Below the pieces are notes generated by a model, which was not told where the DNA came from, searched no databases, and saw nothing but the letters and a program-made list of their open reading frames with translations. Shown here in pieces: positions 10,478-19,609 of a DNA stretch of 64,000 bases (within the stretch, counting starts at the first letter, position 1; every line of letters starts with the position of its first letter). The position numbers and the translations under genes were made by a program. Origin of the DNA: a gamma proteobacterium symbiont of Taylorina sp. (GTDB taxonomy: Bacteria > Pseudomonadota > Gammaproteobacteria > GRL18); assembly GCA_025655455.1 (NCBI GenBank), contig JAHXIV010000050.1:79208-143207 (forward strand). Direction: 5' to 3'.

Positions 10478-11416
10478 ATGAAAGAACAACCTTCATCTTT
10501 AAATAAAAAACAGACTGCTGCTGGAAATTCAGTCTTGAATCAAAACTGTGGTCAATTATATATTGTTGCTACGCCGATTGGAAATTTACAGGATATTTCT
10601 CAAAGAGCGATTACCACATTAAAAAATGTGGATGTCATTGCTGCTGAAGATACCAGACATAGCGGACGTTTGCTGAAACAACTAGATATTAACACGCATT
10701 GTATTGCTTTGCATGAACATAATGAAAGACAATTTGCGGAAAATGTCATTCTAAAGATGATGAAGGGAAATAATATTGCACTGATTTCAGATGCAGGTAC
10801 CCCTCTGGTGAGTGATCCTGGTTACCATCTGGTTAAACTTGCCCATCAAAATAATATCAAAGTGATACCAATTCCTGGTCCCAGTGCATTAATTGCAGCC
10901 CTTTCTGCTGCAGGTCTTGCCACTGACCGTTTTTGTTTTGAAGGCTTTGTGCCTGCTAAACATGGCCAGAGAAAAAGTTTTTATGCACAAAGAACAAAAG
11001 AAGTCCGGACTATGGTTTTTTATGAAACTCCCCATCGTATTGTGGACTCTTTGACGGATTTATGTGCTGAATTTGGAGATGAATGTCGAGTAGTGATGGC
11101 CAGAGAGTTAACCAAAACATTTGAAACCATTCGTAATGATAGTGCAAAAAATTTACTCAATTGGGTGATTGCTGATAACAATCAACAAAAAGGTGAAATT
11201 GTTCTAGTGGTTCAGGGGTATCAGGCAATTAGTCAGGAATTACTATCGGAGCAAAGTGAACATGTGATTAGAACCTTGTTAAAGGAATTATCACTTAAAC
11301 AGGCTGTGCAGCTGGCGGTTGAAATTACCGGTGAAAAAAAGAAAAAACTGTACCATTTTGCTCTTTCTTTAAAAGAAGAGGTATCAAAGGGGTCAGAGTC
11401 AATTGATATTATTTGA
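10478..11416 (+). CDS. rsmI: RsmI, 16S rRNA 2'-O-methyltransferase (C1402)
   Basis: The 312-residue tetrapyrrole-methylase-fold enzyme has QLYIVATPIGNLQDISQRA, AAEDTRHSGRLL, SDAGTPLVSDPGYHLV and IPGPSALIAALSAAGL, all hallmark RsmI motifs. It uses SAM to methylate the 2'-OH of C1402. The N-terminus is about 14 residues longer than in E. coli. The last nine residues and the TGA stop are encoded by an R2 repeat (11389-11426), so the native C-terminus has been replaced by repeat sequence. Confidence 0.93.
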   Translation: MKEQPSSLNKKQTAAGNSVLNQNCGQLYIVATPIGNLQDISQRAITTLKNVDVIAAEDTRHSGRLLKQLDINTHCIALHEHNERQFAENVILKMMKGNNIALISDAGTPLVSDPGYHLVKLAHQNNIKVIPIPGPSALIAALSAAGLATDRFCFEGFVPAKHGQRKSFYAQRTKEVRTMVFYETPHRIVDSLTDLCAEFGDECRVVMARELTKTFETIRNDSAKNLLNWVIADNNQQKGEIVLVVQGYQAISQELLSEQSEHVIRTLLKELSLKQAVQLAVEITGEKKKKLYHFALSLKEEVSKGSESIDII

Positions 11417-11426
11417 CTTCGACCCC
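11389..11426. repeat. R2 inverted repeat (GGGGTCAGAGTCAA type), short copy
   Basis: GGGGTCAGAGTCAA at 11389-11402 faces TTGACTTCGACCCC at 11413-11426, with 12 of 14 positions complementary and a 10-bp loop. It shares its ends with the copies at 25555, 29288 and 38699. It overlaps the end of rsmI and provides its stop codon, and its right arm also carries the TTGACT that serves as a plausible -35 for rnpB. It may further act as a weak terminator hairpin for rsmI. Confidence 0.85.
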
Positions 11427-11442
11427 TCATAGAGAGGATAAT
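11413..11442 (+). promoter_or_regulatory. Predicted rnpB promoter with -35 inside repeat R2
   Basis: TTGACT at 11413-11418, an 18-bp spacer and GATAAT at 11437-11442 make a good sigma-70 promoter. The start site predicted 7-8 bp downstream falls at about 11449-11450, exactly where the RNase P RNA structure begins. The -35 hexamer lies in the right arm of the R2 repeat. Confidence 0.65.
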
Positions 11443-11449
11443 AGTTGCC

Positions 11450-11808
<359 letters not shown>

Positions 11809-11861
11809 TTTTTATAGTATCAAATGATGTATTGTTCATGCATCTATTTGGAGTTAAAATT

Positions 11862-11936
11862 ATGAGAACAACATTAAATCTTGACGATGATTTACTGGAA
11901 TCTGCTAAACATCTTGCCAGTCCTGGGTGGAAGTGA
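11862..11936 (+). pseudogene. Truncated VapB-type antitoxin remnant
   Basis: This short frame encodes MRTTLNLDDDLLESAKHLA followed by six foreign residues and a stop. The N-terminus is the classic ribbon-helix-helix start of VapB antitoxins (MRTTLNIDDDLL), which normally continues for 60-80 residues. A GGAG lies about 9 bp before the ATG. No VapC toxin frame follows; 11937-12022 holds nothing recognisable. It is read as the 5' stump of a deleted vapBC module. Confidence 0.65.
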
Positions 11937-12022
11937 AACAGAAATTAAATAATGTGTTTTGTTGCTATTACCTGGGAATTGATTAAGTTGAGACTTCATT
12001 TTTTAATGGAGGATTAACAGAT

Positions 12023-12460
12023 TTATACCGATAACAAGAAAGTCACCGGTCCGTCATTGAGTAGTGATACTTTCATATCAGCACCAAATTGACCGGATGT
12101 TGTATTGGGGTATTGCTCATAGGATTGTGCCAGGAAGTAGGAAAATAATTGTTTGGCTTCTGCAGGCGGCATAGCTGAACTGAAACCGGGACGTAATCCT
12201 TTTTTTGTATCAGCAGCCAGGGTGAATTGAGGAACCAGTAATACGCCTCCCTGAATATCTTTAACACTCAGGTTCATTTTATCATCACTATCAGCAAAAA
12301 TGCGGTAATTAAGCAGACGTTGTAAAAGTTTTTGTGCATGCTGCTGATTATCTGATTTTTGCATGCCCAGCAGAACTAAAAGACCCTGATCGATTTGGCC
12401 GACAATCTGTTCATCAACTACAACCTTTGCCCAGCTGACTCTTTGTATTAAGCCAATCAT
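12023..12460 (-). CDS. dtd: D-aminoacyl-tRNA deacylase (DTD)
   Basis: The 145-residue product begins MIGLIQRVSWAKVVVD; the frame extends upstream, but this ATG gives the family length and clears the upstream gene by 7 bp. Motifs are LLVPQFTLAADTKKG with the catalytic Gln-Phe-Thr and the C-terminal NDGPVTFLL with the cross-subunit Gly-Pro pair. It removes D-amino acids from mischarged tRNA. It follows the dynamin-like gene closely, suggesting co-transcription. Confidence 0.93.
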   Translation of the reverse strand: MIGLIQRVSWAKVVVDEQIVGQIDQGLLVLLGMQKSDNQQHAQKLLQRLLNYRIFADSDDKMNLSVKDIQGGVLLVPQFTLAADTKKGLRPGFSSAMPPAEAKQLFSYFLAQSYEQYPNTTSGQFGADMKVSLLNDGPVTFLLSV

Positions 12461-12467
12461 AGGAAAA

Positions 12468-14453
12468 CTATTGTTTAACTTTAGATTTAGTTCCAGGTTT
12501 TTTCTTGCTTTTGGCTGATAAAATAGGCGTTGTAACAATAGTGAGCATGGCGTTTAAATCAATAATATGCCTTTGCAGCATTTTAGCTTCCTTAGTCAGT
12601 TCATTCACTTGCTCTGTGAGACTATCTCTGGATTCTCCAGTTTTTTTCAATTGGTCAAGACGTAGCTGAAGATCCTGTTTTTGTGCTTTCACCTGATGAA
12701 TTAATGGAGTAAGTGCACCCTTAGCCCAGCTGTCAGAATCTTTATTTAACTGATAATAAATATTTCTGGCACGACTTACTAATGAAATAAAGAATTTTTT
12801 AATGACAAAACTTTGTTCGGTTAATGTGGAATAAACGCTGGTACGGTATTCTTCTGCATCTTCATAAAGTAATTCAATTTCCTGCTTATAAGAAGCAATG
12901 GAAAATAATTTAGCTTTAATCTGTGAACCAGTTTCTTCATTTTCCTCTTGAAAGCGGGTATAGATGGAGCTGATTAAACGATTAGTGAGTTCAATTTGTT
13001 TGTCGGCTTCAGTAATGGTACCGCTCAGACCATCAAATAATAACTTCATGGCTGTTTTCATGCCATTGGTTGTCCAGCTGCCCTGCATTGCTGTACGTGA
13101 TTTACTGATATGATCATCCAGCTTATCCAGGGCAATGATAGTATTGAGTCTTTTTTGCTGACCTAATAATATTTGACGACTGGCATGTAAGCTCTCAGCA
13201 TTTTTCTGGTAAGTCTTTTGTTCTTCACGAGTTTTTTCAAGTAGTTTCTGAATGACATTTTCACTTTTACCACTCATGCCGCCTAAACTGGCTATGGATT
13301 TTTTTCGAGAGTTAAACTGTCCAACCAGGATAGCCTTGGAACTTTTCATTAGATCAAAAATATTGCTGACTATGGTATTTCGAACCAGTTTTTGTTTTTG
13401 CGGCAGAATCTCATTTGCCAGAACATGTTCCAGGCTAGGTAAATTACTCTTGCTAATTAAATCATTGTCCTCTTTTACCCGTCCGATTAAGGCTTTCTGA
13501 GCAGAGACAGCAAAAACTCGATTAATGTCGATGCTCAAAGTTTTAGAGCTTTCCTGGCACTGTCTCTGAATACTGGCCATAATTTCTTGTTCAGATTTTA
13601 GATCATCCCATAGTGTATCAATCTTGTTTAGAGCGACGATCAGGCCATTGTTGCGGTTTCTACGGAAACTTTTCAGATGACGACGCCAGATATCCATATC
13701 AGATCGGGTAACCCCGGTGTCAGCAGCTAAAACAAAGATTGCTGCCTGAGCGTTAGGCAGCATATTGATGGTCAGTTCAGGCTCATTACCTAATGAATTG
13801 AGACCGGGGGTGTCAAGAATAGTCAGTCCCTGTTCCAGAAACGGGTGAGGGAAGTTGATCAAGGCATGACGCCACATGGGGATTTCAACTAATTTTTCAC
13901 CCGAAACTTCAGTGCCATTTTGATCAGTAATGATATCGTATAAGCCCAGACGTTTAGCTTCAGAGGCTTTAACTTGTTTTGTTTTGGTGATCTGAGCAAA
14001 AGAATCAGCCATACTTTCAGGAGAATTAATATTGAGCTGAACCTGGGTCCAGTTGACAGGATTTTGCTTGTGTTCTGTAATACTGGTATCTTCCAGGCGA
14101 CTTTCAATAGGCAGTAGTCGCATGTAAGGAGTTGGCTCATCTACATCATAAAATAACTCAGTTGGGCACATGGTTGTGCGTCCTGCTTCACTGGCCAGTA
14201 AACGACGTTTATAACGGGAAAAGAAAATAGCATTAATAAGTTCAGTTTTGCCTCTGGAAAACTCACCCACAAAGGCTAAAGTAATACGATCGTATTTTAA
14301 AGTTTGCAGCGTTTCATATATTTTTAAACTTTGCTCACTATCTTCAAGACCTGTTGTTTCTAACCAATCCTGAAATTGTTGTATCGTAGTGACCAGATCG
14401 CTTTTCCATTTTCCATAAGCCTGAACATTATCGAAAAAGTCTTCATTTGCCAT
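12468..14453 (-). CDS. Dynamin-like GTPase
   Basis: The 661-residue product has an N-terminal dynamin-type GTPase: P-loop GEFSRGKT at 63-70, G2 threonines in RTTMCPTELFY, G3 DTPG at 214-217 and G4 NKID at 276-279. Long amphipathic helices follow (about 340-640) with predicted coiled coils, and there is a lysine-rich C-terminus (SAKSKKKPGTKSKVK). No clear transmembrane span is seen. Bacterial dynamin-like proteins remodel or protect membranes; the role here is unknown. Gene order with dtd is unusual compared with E. coli. Confidence 0.85.
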   Translation of the reverse strand: MANEDFFDNVQAYGKWKSDLVTTIQQFQDWLETTGLEDSEQSLKIYETLQTLKYDRITLAFVGEFSRGKTELINAIFFSRYKRRLLASEAGRTTMCPTELFYDVDEPTPYMRLLPIESRLEDTSITEHKQNPVNWTQVQLNINSPESMADSFAQITKTKQVKASEAKRLGLYDIITDQNGTEVSGEKLVEIPMWRHALINFPHPFLEQGLTILDTPGLNSLGNEPELTINMLPNAQAAIFVLAADTGVTRSDMDIWRRHLKSFRRNRNNGLIVALNKIDTLWDDLKSEQEIMASIQRQCQESSKTLSIDINRVFAVSAQKALIGRVKEDNDLISKSNLPSLEHVLANEILPQKQKLVRNTIVSNIFDLMKSSKAILVGQFNSRKKSIASLGGMSGKSENVIQKLLEKTREEQKTYQKNAESLHASRQILLGQQKRLNTIIALDKLDDHISKSRTAMQGSWTTNGMKTAMKLLFDGLSGTITEADKQIELTNRLISSIYTRFQEENEETGSQIKAKLFSIASYKQEIELLYEDAEEYRTSVYSTLTEQSFVIKKFFISLVSRARNIYYQLNKDSDSWAKGALTPLIHQVKAQKQDLQLRLDQLKKTGESRDSLTEQVNELTKEAKMLQRHIIDLNAMLTIVTTPILSAKSKKKPGTKSKVKQ

Positions 14454-14609
14454 ACTTTTTATCTTCTATTGGTTTTCTATTTGTTATTTTGGATGAAAAA
14501 TGCTCGTTTACCCCATGATTCTAGCATATTTTTTTTAAAAAGTTGTGATTGCTGTCAAATTTTATTCCCTTAATAAAATAGTTCTAAACCTGGGTAAATA
14601 GTCTCAAAC

Positions 14610-15161
14610 TCAGCCAAAAAGCACAGGAACAAACATAATTAACAGATTAAGTACAACAAACACCAGTAATGGTGAGAGATCAAATCCGGAAAAGGGAGGT
14701 AGAAGTTTTCTTGCCGGCTGCATAACTGGTTCGGTAATACGATAGATGAGTGCTGTTGCAGGATTATAGGTGCCGGGACTTACCCAGCTAATGATGACCT
14801 GAATCAGAATTGCAAAAAAGTAAATGTAAAGAAATAATGTTAATAGTGAACCAATACTATGCCATAGTATTACCAGAGGGTTAATAGAAATACCTCTCAC
14901 TGCAAAAAGTAAAAAATTTTCAATACATTGTAAGATGTAGGCAAGCAGTAATGAGGCAATATCAAGTCCAAATAAGCCGGGAATGAAGCGTCGCATAGGA
15001 GTTAAAACAGGGCTGGTTGCCTTGACAATAAACTGGGAAAGAGGATTATAGAAGTCTGCTTTAACCAGCTGCAGCAGGAAACGTAATAAAATAATAATAA
15101 TATAAAGACCTATGATTGTGCTGATCAAATAAGTGGCTGCATTGACCATGAAGTTATTCAT
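14610..15161 (-). CDS. yggT: YggT family membrane protein
   Basis: Two YggT repeats are seen, each with membrane helices and the motif pair FYNPLSQFIVKATSPVLTPMRR and YNPATALIYRITEPVMQPAR, followed by PG-FGLD and PF-GFDLSP. The start is set at the ATG forming an ATGAATAA overlap with the proC stop, preceded by AGGAA; the frame is open a little further upstream. YggT proteins are linked to envelope and osmotic homeostasis, but their biochemistry is unclear. The yggS-proC-yggT order is conserved in gammaproteobacteria. Confidence 0.9.
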   Translation of the reverse strand: MNNFMVNAATYLISTIIGLYIIIILLRFLLQLVKADFYNPLSQFIVKATSPVLTPMRRFIPGLFGLDIASLLLAYILQCIENFLLFAVRGISINPLVILWHSIGSLLTLFLYIYFFAILIQVIISWVSPGTYNPATALIYRITEPVMQPARKLLPPFSGFDLSPLLVFVVLNLLIMFVPVLFG

Positions 15162-16017
15162 TAGCAGCATTTCCTAAAATTTGAGACAGTTCAATAGAAC
15201 GATCTTTTGCACCTTCCAGAGCTTTGTATATTAAAGATTCTAATTTACCTGACTGTAATATTCCAATGGCTTTTTCTGTGGTACCTCCGGGAGAAGTGAC
15301 TTTTTTTCGCAGTTGTTCTGGAGAATCACTACTTTCCAATGCCATTTTTGAAGCACCGAATGCAGTTTGAATTGCCAGCAGATGAGCTGTAGTTTTATTT
15401 AAACCTAACTGGATACCTGCTTTTTCAAGTGCTTCAAGGATCAGAAAAATATAGGCGGGACCACTACCGGATAAAGCAGTAACCGCATCCATATCTGATT
15501 CATTGTCCAGCCAGAGTGTCAGTCCTGCAGAACGTAAAATAGATTCAGCCAGTGTTTTTTGCTCATCATTAACCTGATTGTTGGCATATAGAGCCGTAGC
15601 ACCACTCTGAACCAGAGCTGGTGTATTAGGCATACAGCGAACAACTGCCAATGCACGGTTGTTAGCCGGCTGACCTGAAGCAGAACTGAGCCAAAGTTCA
15701 ATATCTTTGCTTAAAACCCCGGCCGCAATCGATATGATCAAAGGGGAAGTTTGGGTTAAGGCAGGAGCAAGTTCTTTACAAACCATTGCAAGTTGCTGTG
15801 GTTTGACTGCCAGAATAACAACATCCACTGTGTTAATGAGTTCTGCATTATCCTTGCTGATGTTAACAGAAAATTGAGCGGCTATTTGAGTAGTTTTATC
15901 TGTATCGGGATCACTGACCCAGATATTATTTCCTGCCACTCCGGTACTGGTTAGACCGCCCACTAAACTATAAGCCATATTTCCAGAACCAATAAAACCA
16001 ATTTTTTTATTAATCAT
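15154..16017 (-). CDS. proC: Pyrroline-5-carboxylate reductase
   Basis: The 287-residue enzyme has an N-terminal Rossmann domain, IGFIGSGNMAYSLVGGL, and the central VVILAVKPQQL and VRCMPNTPALVQSGATALYAN. The C-terminal dimerisation domain has DAVTALSGSGPAYIFLILEAL and the family signature VTSPGGTTEKAIGIL. It catalyses the last step of proline synthesis with NAD(P)H. Confidence 0.96.
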   Translation of the reverse strand: MINKKIGFIGSGNMAYSLVGGLTSTGVAGNNIWVSDPDTDKTTQIAAQFSVNISKDNAELINTVDVVILAVKPQQLAMVCKELAPALTQTSPLIISIAAGVLSKDIELWLSSASGQPANNRALAVVRCMPNTPALVQSGATALYANNQVNDEQKTLAESILRSAGLTLWLDNESDMDAVTALSGSGPAYIFLILEALEKAGIQLGLNKTTAHLLAIQTAFGASKMALESSDSPEQLRKKVTSPGGTTEKAIGILQSGKLESLIYKALEGAKDRSIELSQILGNAANE

Positions 16018-16122
16018 TATACCCTTGTGCCTCTACCTTATATGGTATGTAATTGAACTCAAATGATACTTTGAACAAATATCATTGAATCTGTTTCCGT
16101 TAAAGTGCCCATTATACACCAG

Positions 16123-16827
16123 CTAATTTTCTCTGCTACCAAAAAGTGCAGTACCAATCCGCACAATGGTTGCACCTTCAGCAATAGCTGCTTCCAGATC
16201 ACTGGACATGCCCATTGACAGGGTATCCATATTGAGTCCATATTCCTGGTTAAGCTGCTGCATTAATAATCTCAGTTGCTGAAAAGCAGTACGCTGCAGC
16301 ATAAATTGTTCACTGCTGTCCGGCACCTGTTCAGGTATTGCCATTAAGCCGCGTATTATTAAATTTGGCAAGGGCAGTATTCCTTTTATAGCATTATGGA
16401 TTGCAATGTTGGAAAACCCGGATTTTTGAATTTCCTGACTGATATTCACCTGTAAACAGATATTTAACGGGGGAAGTTCAGATGGGCGCTGACTGTTCAG
16501 CCGCTGAGCTATCTTGATTCGATCCACAGAATGCACCCACTGAAAATGACGGGCAATTTCTCTGGTTTTATTGGATTGTATCGGCCCGATAAAATGCCAG
16601 ACAATATCCAGATGAGACAATAGTTCAATTTTCTGTAAAGCTTCCTGCAGATAGCTTTCACCAAAATGTCTCTGACCCAAGTCATAGAGAGACTGTATTT
16701 TATCGTATGGATGGCGTTTGCTGACAGCAAGCAAAGTGATGTTATTGTCAGGCGGGCGTCCACTCAACTTGAAAGCCTGCTCAATCCGTTGATTAATATG
16801 AATGAATTGCTTTCTTATATTAGTCAT
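16123..16827 (-). CDS. yggS: PLP homeostasis protein YggS (PLPBP)
   Basis: The 234-residue single-domain alanine-racemase-fold protein has the PLP lysine in LLAVSKRHP (near residue 37), FGESYLQEA, WHFIGPIQSNK, QVNISQEIQKSGF, and near the end LSMGMSSDLEAAIAEGATIVRIGTALFG. It buffers pyridoxal phosphate and has no known catalytic activity. It is divergent from pilT, as in Pseudomonas. Confidence 0.95.
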   Translation of the reverse strand: MTNIRKQFIHINQRIEQAFKLSGRPPDNNITLLAVSKRHPYDKIQSLYDLGQRHFGESYLQEALQKIELLSHLDIVWHFIGPIQSNKTREIARHFQWVHSVDRIKIAQRLNSQRPSELPPLNICLQVNISQEIQKSGFSNIAIHNAIKGILPLPNLIIRGLMAIPEQVPDSSEQFMLQRTAFQQLRLLMQQLNQEYGLNMDTLSMGMSSDLEAAIAEGATIVRIGTALFGSREN

Positions 16828-16940
16828 TATGATCTATACTTGAACAAATTTTATTTTTTATTTAATTTAGAATTATACCAATTCAATAGCCTTTAGCCAG
16901 AAAAAGAAGCCTTTAGCCAACATTTAAAGAGTGAAGAATC

Positions 16941-17978
16941 ATGGATATTACAGAATTACTTGCTTTTAGCGCCAAAAATGGTGCCTCAGATTTACATTTA
17001 TCCGCAGGTCTGCCGCCAATGATACGGGTTGATGGGGATGTCAGACGGGTCAATGTCCCGGCACTGGAACATTCAGATGTTCATGATATGGTTTACGATA
17101 TTATGAATGATAAGCAGCGCAAGGATTTTGAAGAATTTCTGGAAACTGACTTTTCATTTGAAGTGCCGGGCCTGGCTCGTTTCAGGGTAAATGCATTTAA
17201 TCAAAATCGTGGTGCCGGTGCGGTATTTCGTACCATTCCATCTAAAGTTCTGACTCTGGAAGAATTAGGTGCTCCGGATATTTTCAAGAAACTATGTGAA
17301 AATAAACGTGGTGTGGTTCTGGTCACAGGCCCAACCGGTTCAGGTAAGTCAACCACTCTGGCAGCAATGGTAGATTATTTGAATGATAATATTTATGAGC
17401 ATATACTCACGATAGAAGATCCGATTGAATTTGTTCATGAGAGTAAAAAATGTCTGTTGAATCAACGTGAGGTACATCGTGATACGCTCGGATTCAATGA
17501 AGCTTTACGTTCGGCTCTGCGTCAGGATCCTGATATTATTCTGGTGGGTGAATTACGTGATTTAGAAACCATTCGTCTGGCTCTGACTGCAGCAGAAACG
17601 GGACATTTAGTTTTTGGTACCCTGCATACCAGTTCAGCAGCAAAAACTATTGACCGTATTATTGATGTATTTCCGGCGGCGGAAAAAGACATGGTTCGTT
17701 CAATGTTATCTGAGTCATTGAAAGCTGTGATATCTCAAACCTTAATGAAGAAAAACGGGGGGGGGCGTATCGCTGCTCATGAAATTATGATAGGAACCCC
17801 GGCCATCAGAAATCTGATCCGTGAAGGTAAAATAGCACAAATGTATTCTGCCATTCAAACCGGTCAGGGCATTGGTATGCAGACACTGGATCAAAATCTT
17901 TTAGAGCTATTAAATAAGGGATTAATCTCTAAACTGGATGCCAGAGCCAGTGCCTTTCAGAAAGATACTTTTATATAG
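16941..17978 (+). CDS. pilT: Type IV pilus retraction ATPase PilT
   Basis: The 345-residue hexameric ATPase starts with the characteristic MDITELLAFSAKNGASDLHLS. Walker A is GPTGSGKSTT, the Asp box ILTIEDPIEFVH, Walker B IILVGELRDLETIRLALTAAETGHLVFGTLHT, and a C-terminal AIRNLIREGKIAQMYSAIQ completes PilT. It depolymerises pilin to drive twitching motility. It lies divergent from yggS with a 113-bp promoter region that contains a direct repeat of AGCCTTTAGCCA. Confidence 0.97.
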   Translation: MDITELLAFSAKNGASDLHLSAGLPPMIRVDGDVRRVNVPALEHSDVHDMVYDIMNDKQRKDFEEFLETDFSFEVPGLARFRVNAFNQNRGAGAVFRTIPSKVLTLEELGAPDIFKKLCENKRGVVLVTGPTGSGKSTTLAAMVDYLNDNIYEHILTIEDPIEFVHESKKCLLNQREVHRDTLGFNEALRSALRQDPDIILVGELRDLETIRLALTAAETGHLVFGTLHTSSAAKTIDRIIDVFPAAEKDMVRSMLSESLKAVISQTLMKKNGGGRIAAHEIMIGTPAIRNLIREGKIAQMYSAIQTGQGIGMQTLDQNLLELLNKGLISKLDARASAFQKDTFI

Positions 17979-18078
17979 TTTTATTGACTCAATTTATTGG
18001 CTCATCTAACCTTGATAAACAGGATAAGATTAAGAAAATAAACAGCTTACTGGTTTATCAGCATAAAGGACAAATTTT

Positions 18079-19230
18079 ATGGATTTTGATTCATTATTAA
18101 AGTTAATGGCGCATAAAAAAGCGTCTGACTTATTTATTACTGTGGGCACTCCTCCTGCTATGAAAGTGAGCGGAAAAATAACACCAGTGACCCAAAATGC
18201 ACTCAATTCTGTGCAGTGTCAGCAAATTGTGACCGGTATTATGAATGACAGACAACGGACTGATTTTGAAGCTGAACATGAGGCCAACTTTGCTATCAGT
18301 CGCTCCGGTGTTGGACGTTTTCGTGTCAGCGCTTTTATGCAGCGCAATCAGGTGGGTATGGTGATACGTCGTATTGAAATGACAATTCCCACCTATCAGG
18401 AATTACGACTGCCCGAAGTCATTAAGGATCTTGCCATGACCAAACGTGGCCTGATTCTATTTGTCGGGGCTACCGGTTCCGGTAAATCAACCTCACTGGC
18501 TGCGATGATTGGTTATCGTAATAAAAATGGCAGTGGTCACATTATCACTATTGAAGATCCGATTGAATTTGTACACCAGCATGACGGCTGTCTGATAACA
18601 CAACGTGAAGTGGGCGTTGATACGGACTCATTTGAAATAGCCTTGAAGAATACTTTACGTCAGGCACCGGATGTTATCCTGATTGGTGAGATACGAACCA
18701 GAGAAACGATGGATCATGCGATTGCTTTTGCTGAAACCGGACATTTGTGTCTGGCTACACTACACGCCAATAATACCAATCAGGCCATGGATAGAATTAT
18801 CAACTTCTTTCCTGAAGAACGTAAGCAGCAGTTGTTAATGGATCTGGCAATGAATACCAAGGCATTTATTGCACAGCAATTAATCCCCACGCCTGATGGC
18901 AAAGGGCGTAGAGCGGCCATTGAAGTTATGATTAATTCGCCGTTAATCTCTGATTTGATCCTCAATGGAGAAACTCACAAAATTAAGGAAATTATAAAGA
19001 AATCACGGGAAGAAGGGATGCAAACCTTTGACCAGGCTTTATATGACTTATATAAAGAAGAAGCCATTACCTATGAGGATGCCATCCGCTCAGCAGACTC
19101 GGCAAATGATTTACGTCTGATGATTAAACTAGCAGATGAAGAAGCAACCGATGCAATGGGTTCAACACTGGAAGGTGTTAGCTTTACTGATACTCGTGGA
19201 GATAATGACCCACATGGCATGAGCTTTTAG
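18079..19230 (+). CDS. pilU: PilT-dependent retraction ATPase PilU
   Basis: The 383-residue PilT paralogue begins MDFDSLLKLMAHKKASDLFIT. Walker A is GATGSGKSTS, Walker B IILIGEIRTRETMDHAIAFAETGHLCLATLHANN as separate blocks, and it has the longer PilU C-terminal tail after about 350. PilU works with PilT to increase retraction force. The gene lies 100 bp after pilT. The hairpin pair starting at 19285 may act as its terminator. Confidence 0.95.
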   Translation: MDFDSLLKLMAHKKASDLFITVGTPPAMKVSGKITPVTQNALNSVQCQQIVTGIMNDRQRTDFEAEHEANFAISRSGVGRFRVSAFMQRNQVGMVIRRIEMTIPTYQELRLPEVIKDLAMTKRGLILFVGATGSGKSTSLAAMIGYRNKNGSGHIITIEDPIEFVHQHDGCLITQREVGVDTDSFEIALKNTLRQAPDVILIGEIRTRETMDHAIAFAETGHLCLATLHANNTNQAMDRIINFFPEERKQQLLMDLAMNTKAFIAQQLIPTPDGKGRRAAIEVMINSPLISDLILNGETHKIKEIIKKSREEGMQTFDQALYDLYKEEAITYEDAIRSADSANDLRLMIKLADEEATDAMGSTLEGVSFTDTRGDNDPHGMSF

Positions 19231-19313
19231 TATTTTAGAAATTTTATATTTCGTAAAAATACTTATCCCAGCGATTAGATGGGGCGTTCGGGAATGGTGT
19301 TGGCAATACGTGC

Positions 19314-19422
19314 TTTGGAGTATGGTGTTATGTTTCAGGGGACGCTCAAGGCCATCCATGGCACGCTATGTGAAAACATCCATGTTTTCAAAATCCCCTG
19401 AAACATAACACCACACTCCAAA
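19314..19422 (+). repeat. Cloverleaf hairpin A
   Basis: The arms 19314-19341 and 19395-19422 (28 bp) pair with one mismatch, and the stem ends in CAGGGG/CCCCTG. The 53-nt head begins ACGCTCAAG and holds two mini-hairpins, GCCATCCATGGC and AACATCCATGTT (the latter extended by GAAA/TTTC), separated by ACGCT plus 7 nt. The head matches copies B, C and D position by position, while the stem sequence is not shared with them. Confidence 0.88.
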
Positions 19423-19463
19423 TCACTCTTACGTTATTCCCTCTCTTGGGGCGTGAAGAGCAA

Positions 19464-19573
19464 TTTGGTGTGAGGGTTTGTAGTTCAGGAGGCTTTTTGA
19501 GCCATGGATGGCGAGGTTGAGCGATACATGGAGGTACTTGAGCGTCCTCCTAAACTACAACCCTCATACCGAA
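19464..19573 (-). repeat. Cloverleaf hairpin B (reverse orientation)
   Basis: The arms 19464-19492 and 19546-19573 pair apart from about three mismatches and one extra base; the inner end is AGGAGG. Read on the minus strand the 53-nt head starts ACGCTCAAG, then TACCTCCATGTA, TCGCT, 7 nt, GCCATCCATGGC and 8 nt. The first mini-hairpin has changed on both sides (TAC/GTA instead of GCC/GGC), so pairing is retained. Confidence 0.86.
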
Positions 19574-19609
19574 GTGCGTTTTTTACCTCACATTCCCGAA
19601 CGACGACTC

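Larger units (their letters stand above)
19285..19602. repeat. Composite element: two inverted cloverleaf hairpins enclosed by a 12-bp inverted repeat
   Basis: CGTTCGGGAATG at 19285-19296 is exactly complementary to CATTCCCGAACG at 19591-19602. Inside lie hairpin A (19314-19422) and hairpin B (19464-19573) in opposite orientations, 41 bp apart. The whole 379-bp gap between pilU and pyrC' is filled by this unit. No gene lies in it; the short open frames that cross it simply read through repeat sequence. The make-up resembles a greatly enlarged BIME (paired inverted REP). Confidence 0.8.

Noticed and set aside
19162-19359. Minus-strand small frame beginning MDGLERPLKHN
   Set aside because: It reads through the head of hairpin A; the same peptide start appears at hairpin C only because the head is conserved DNA.
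19285-19602. Hairpins as integron attC sites
   Set aside because: There is no R/L box pair with RYYYAAC or GTTRRRY core, no cassette frame and no integrase; stem and head layout differ from attC.
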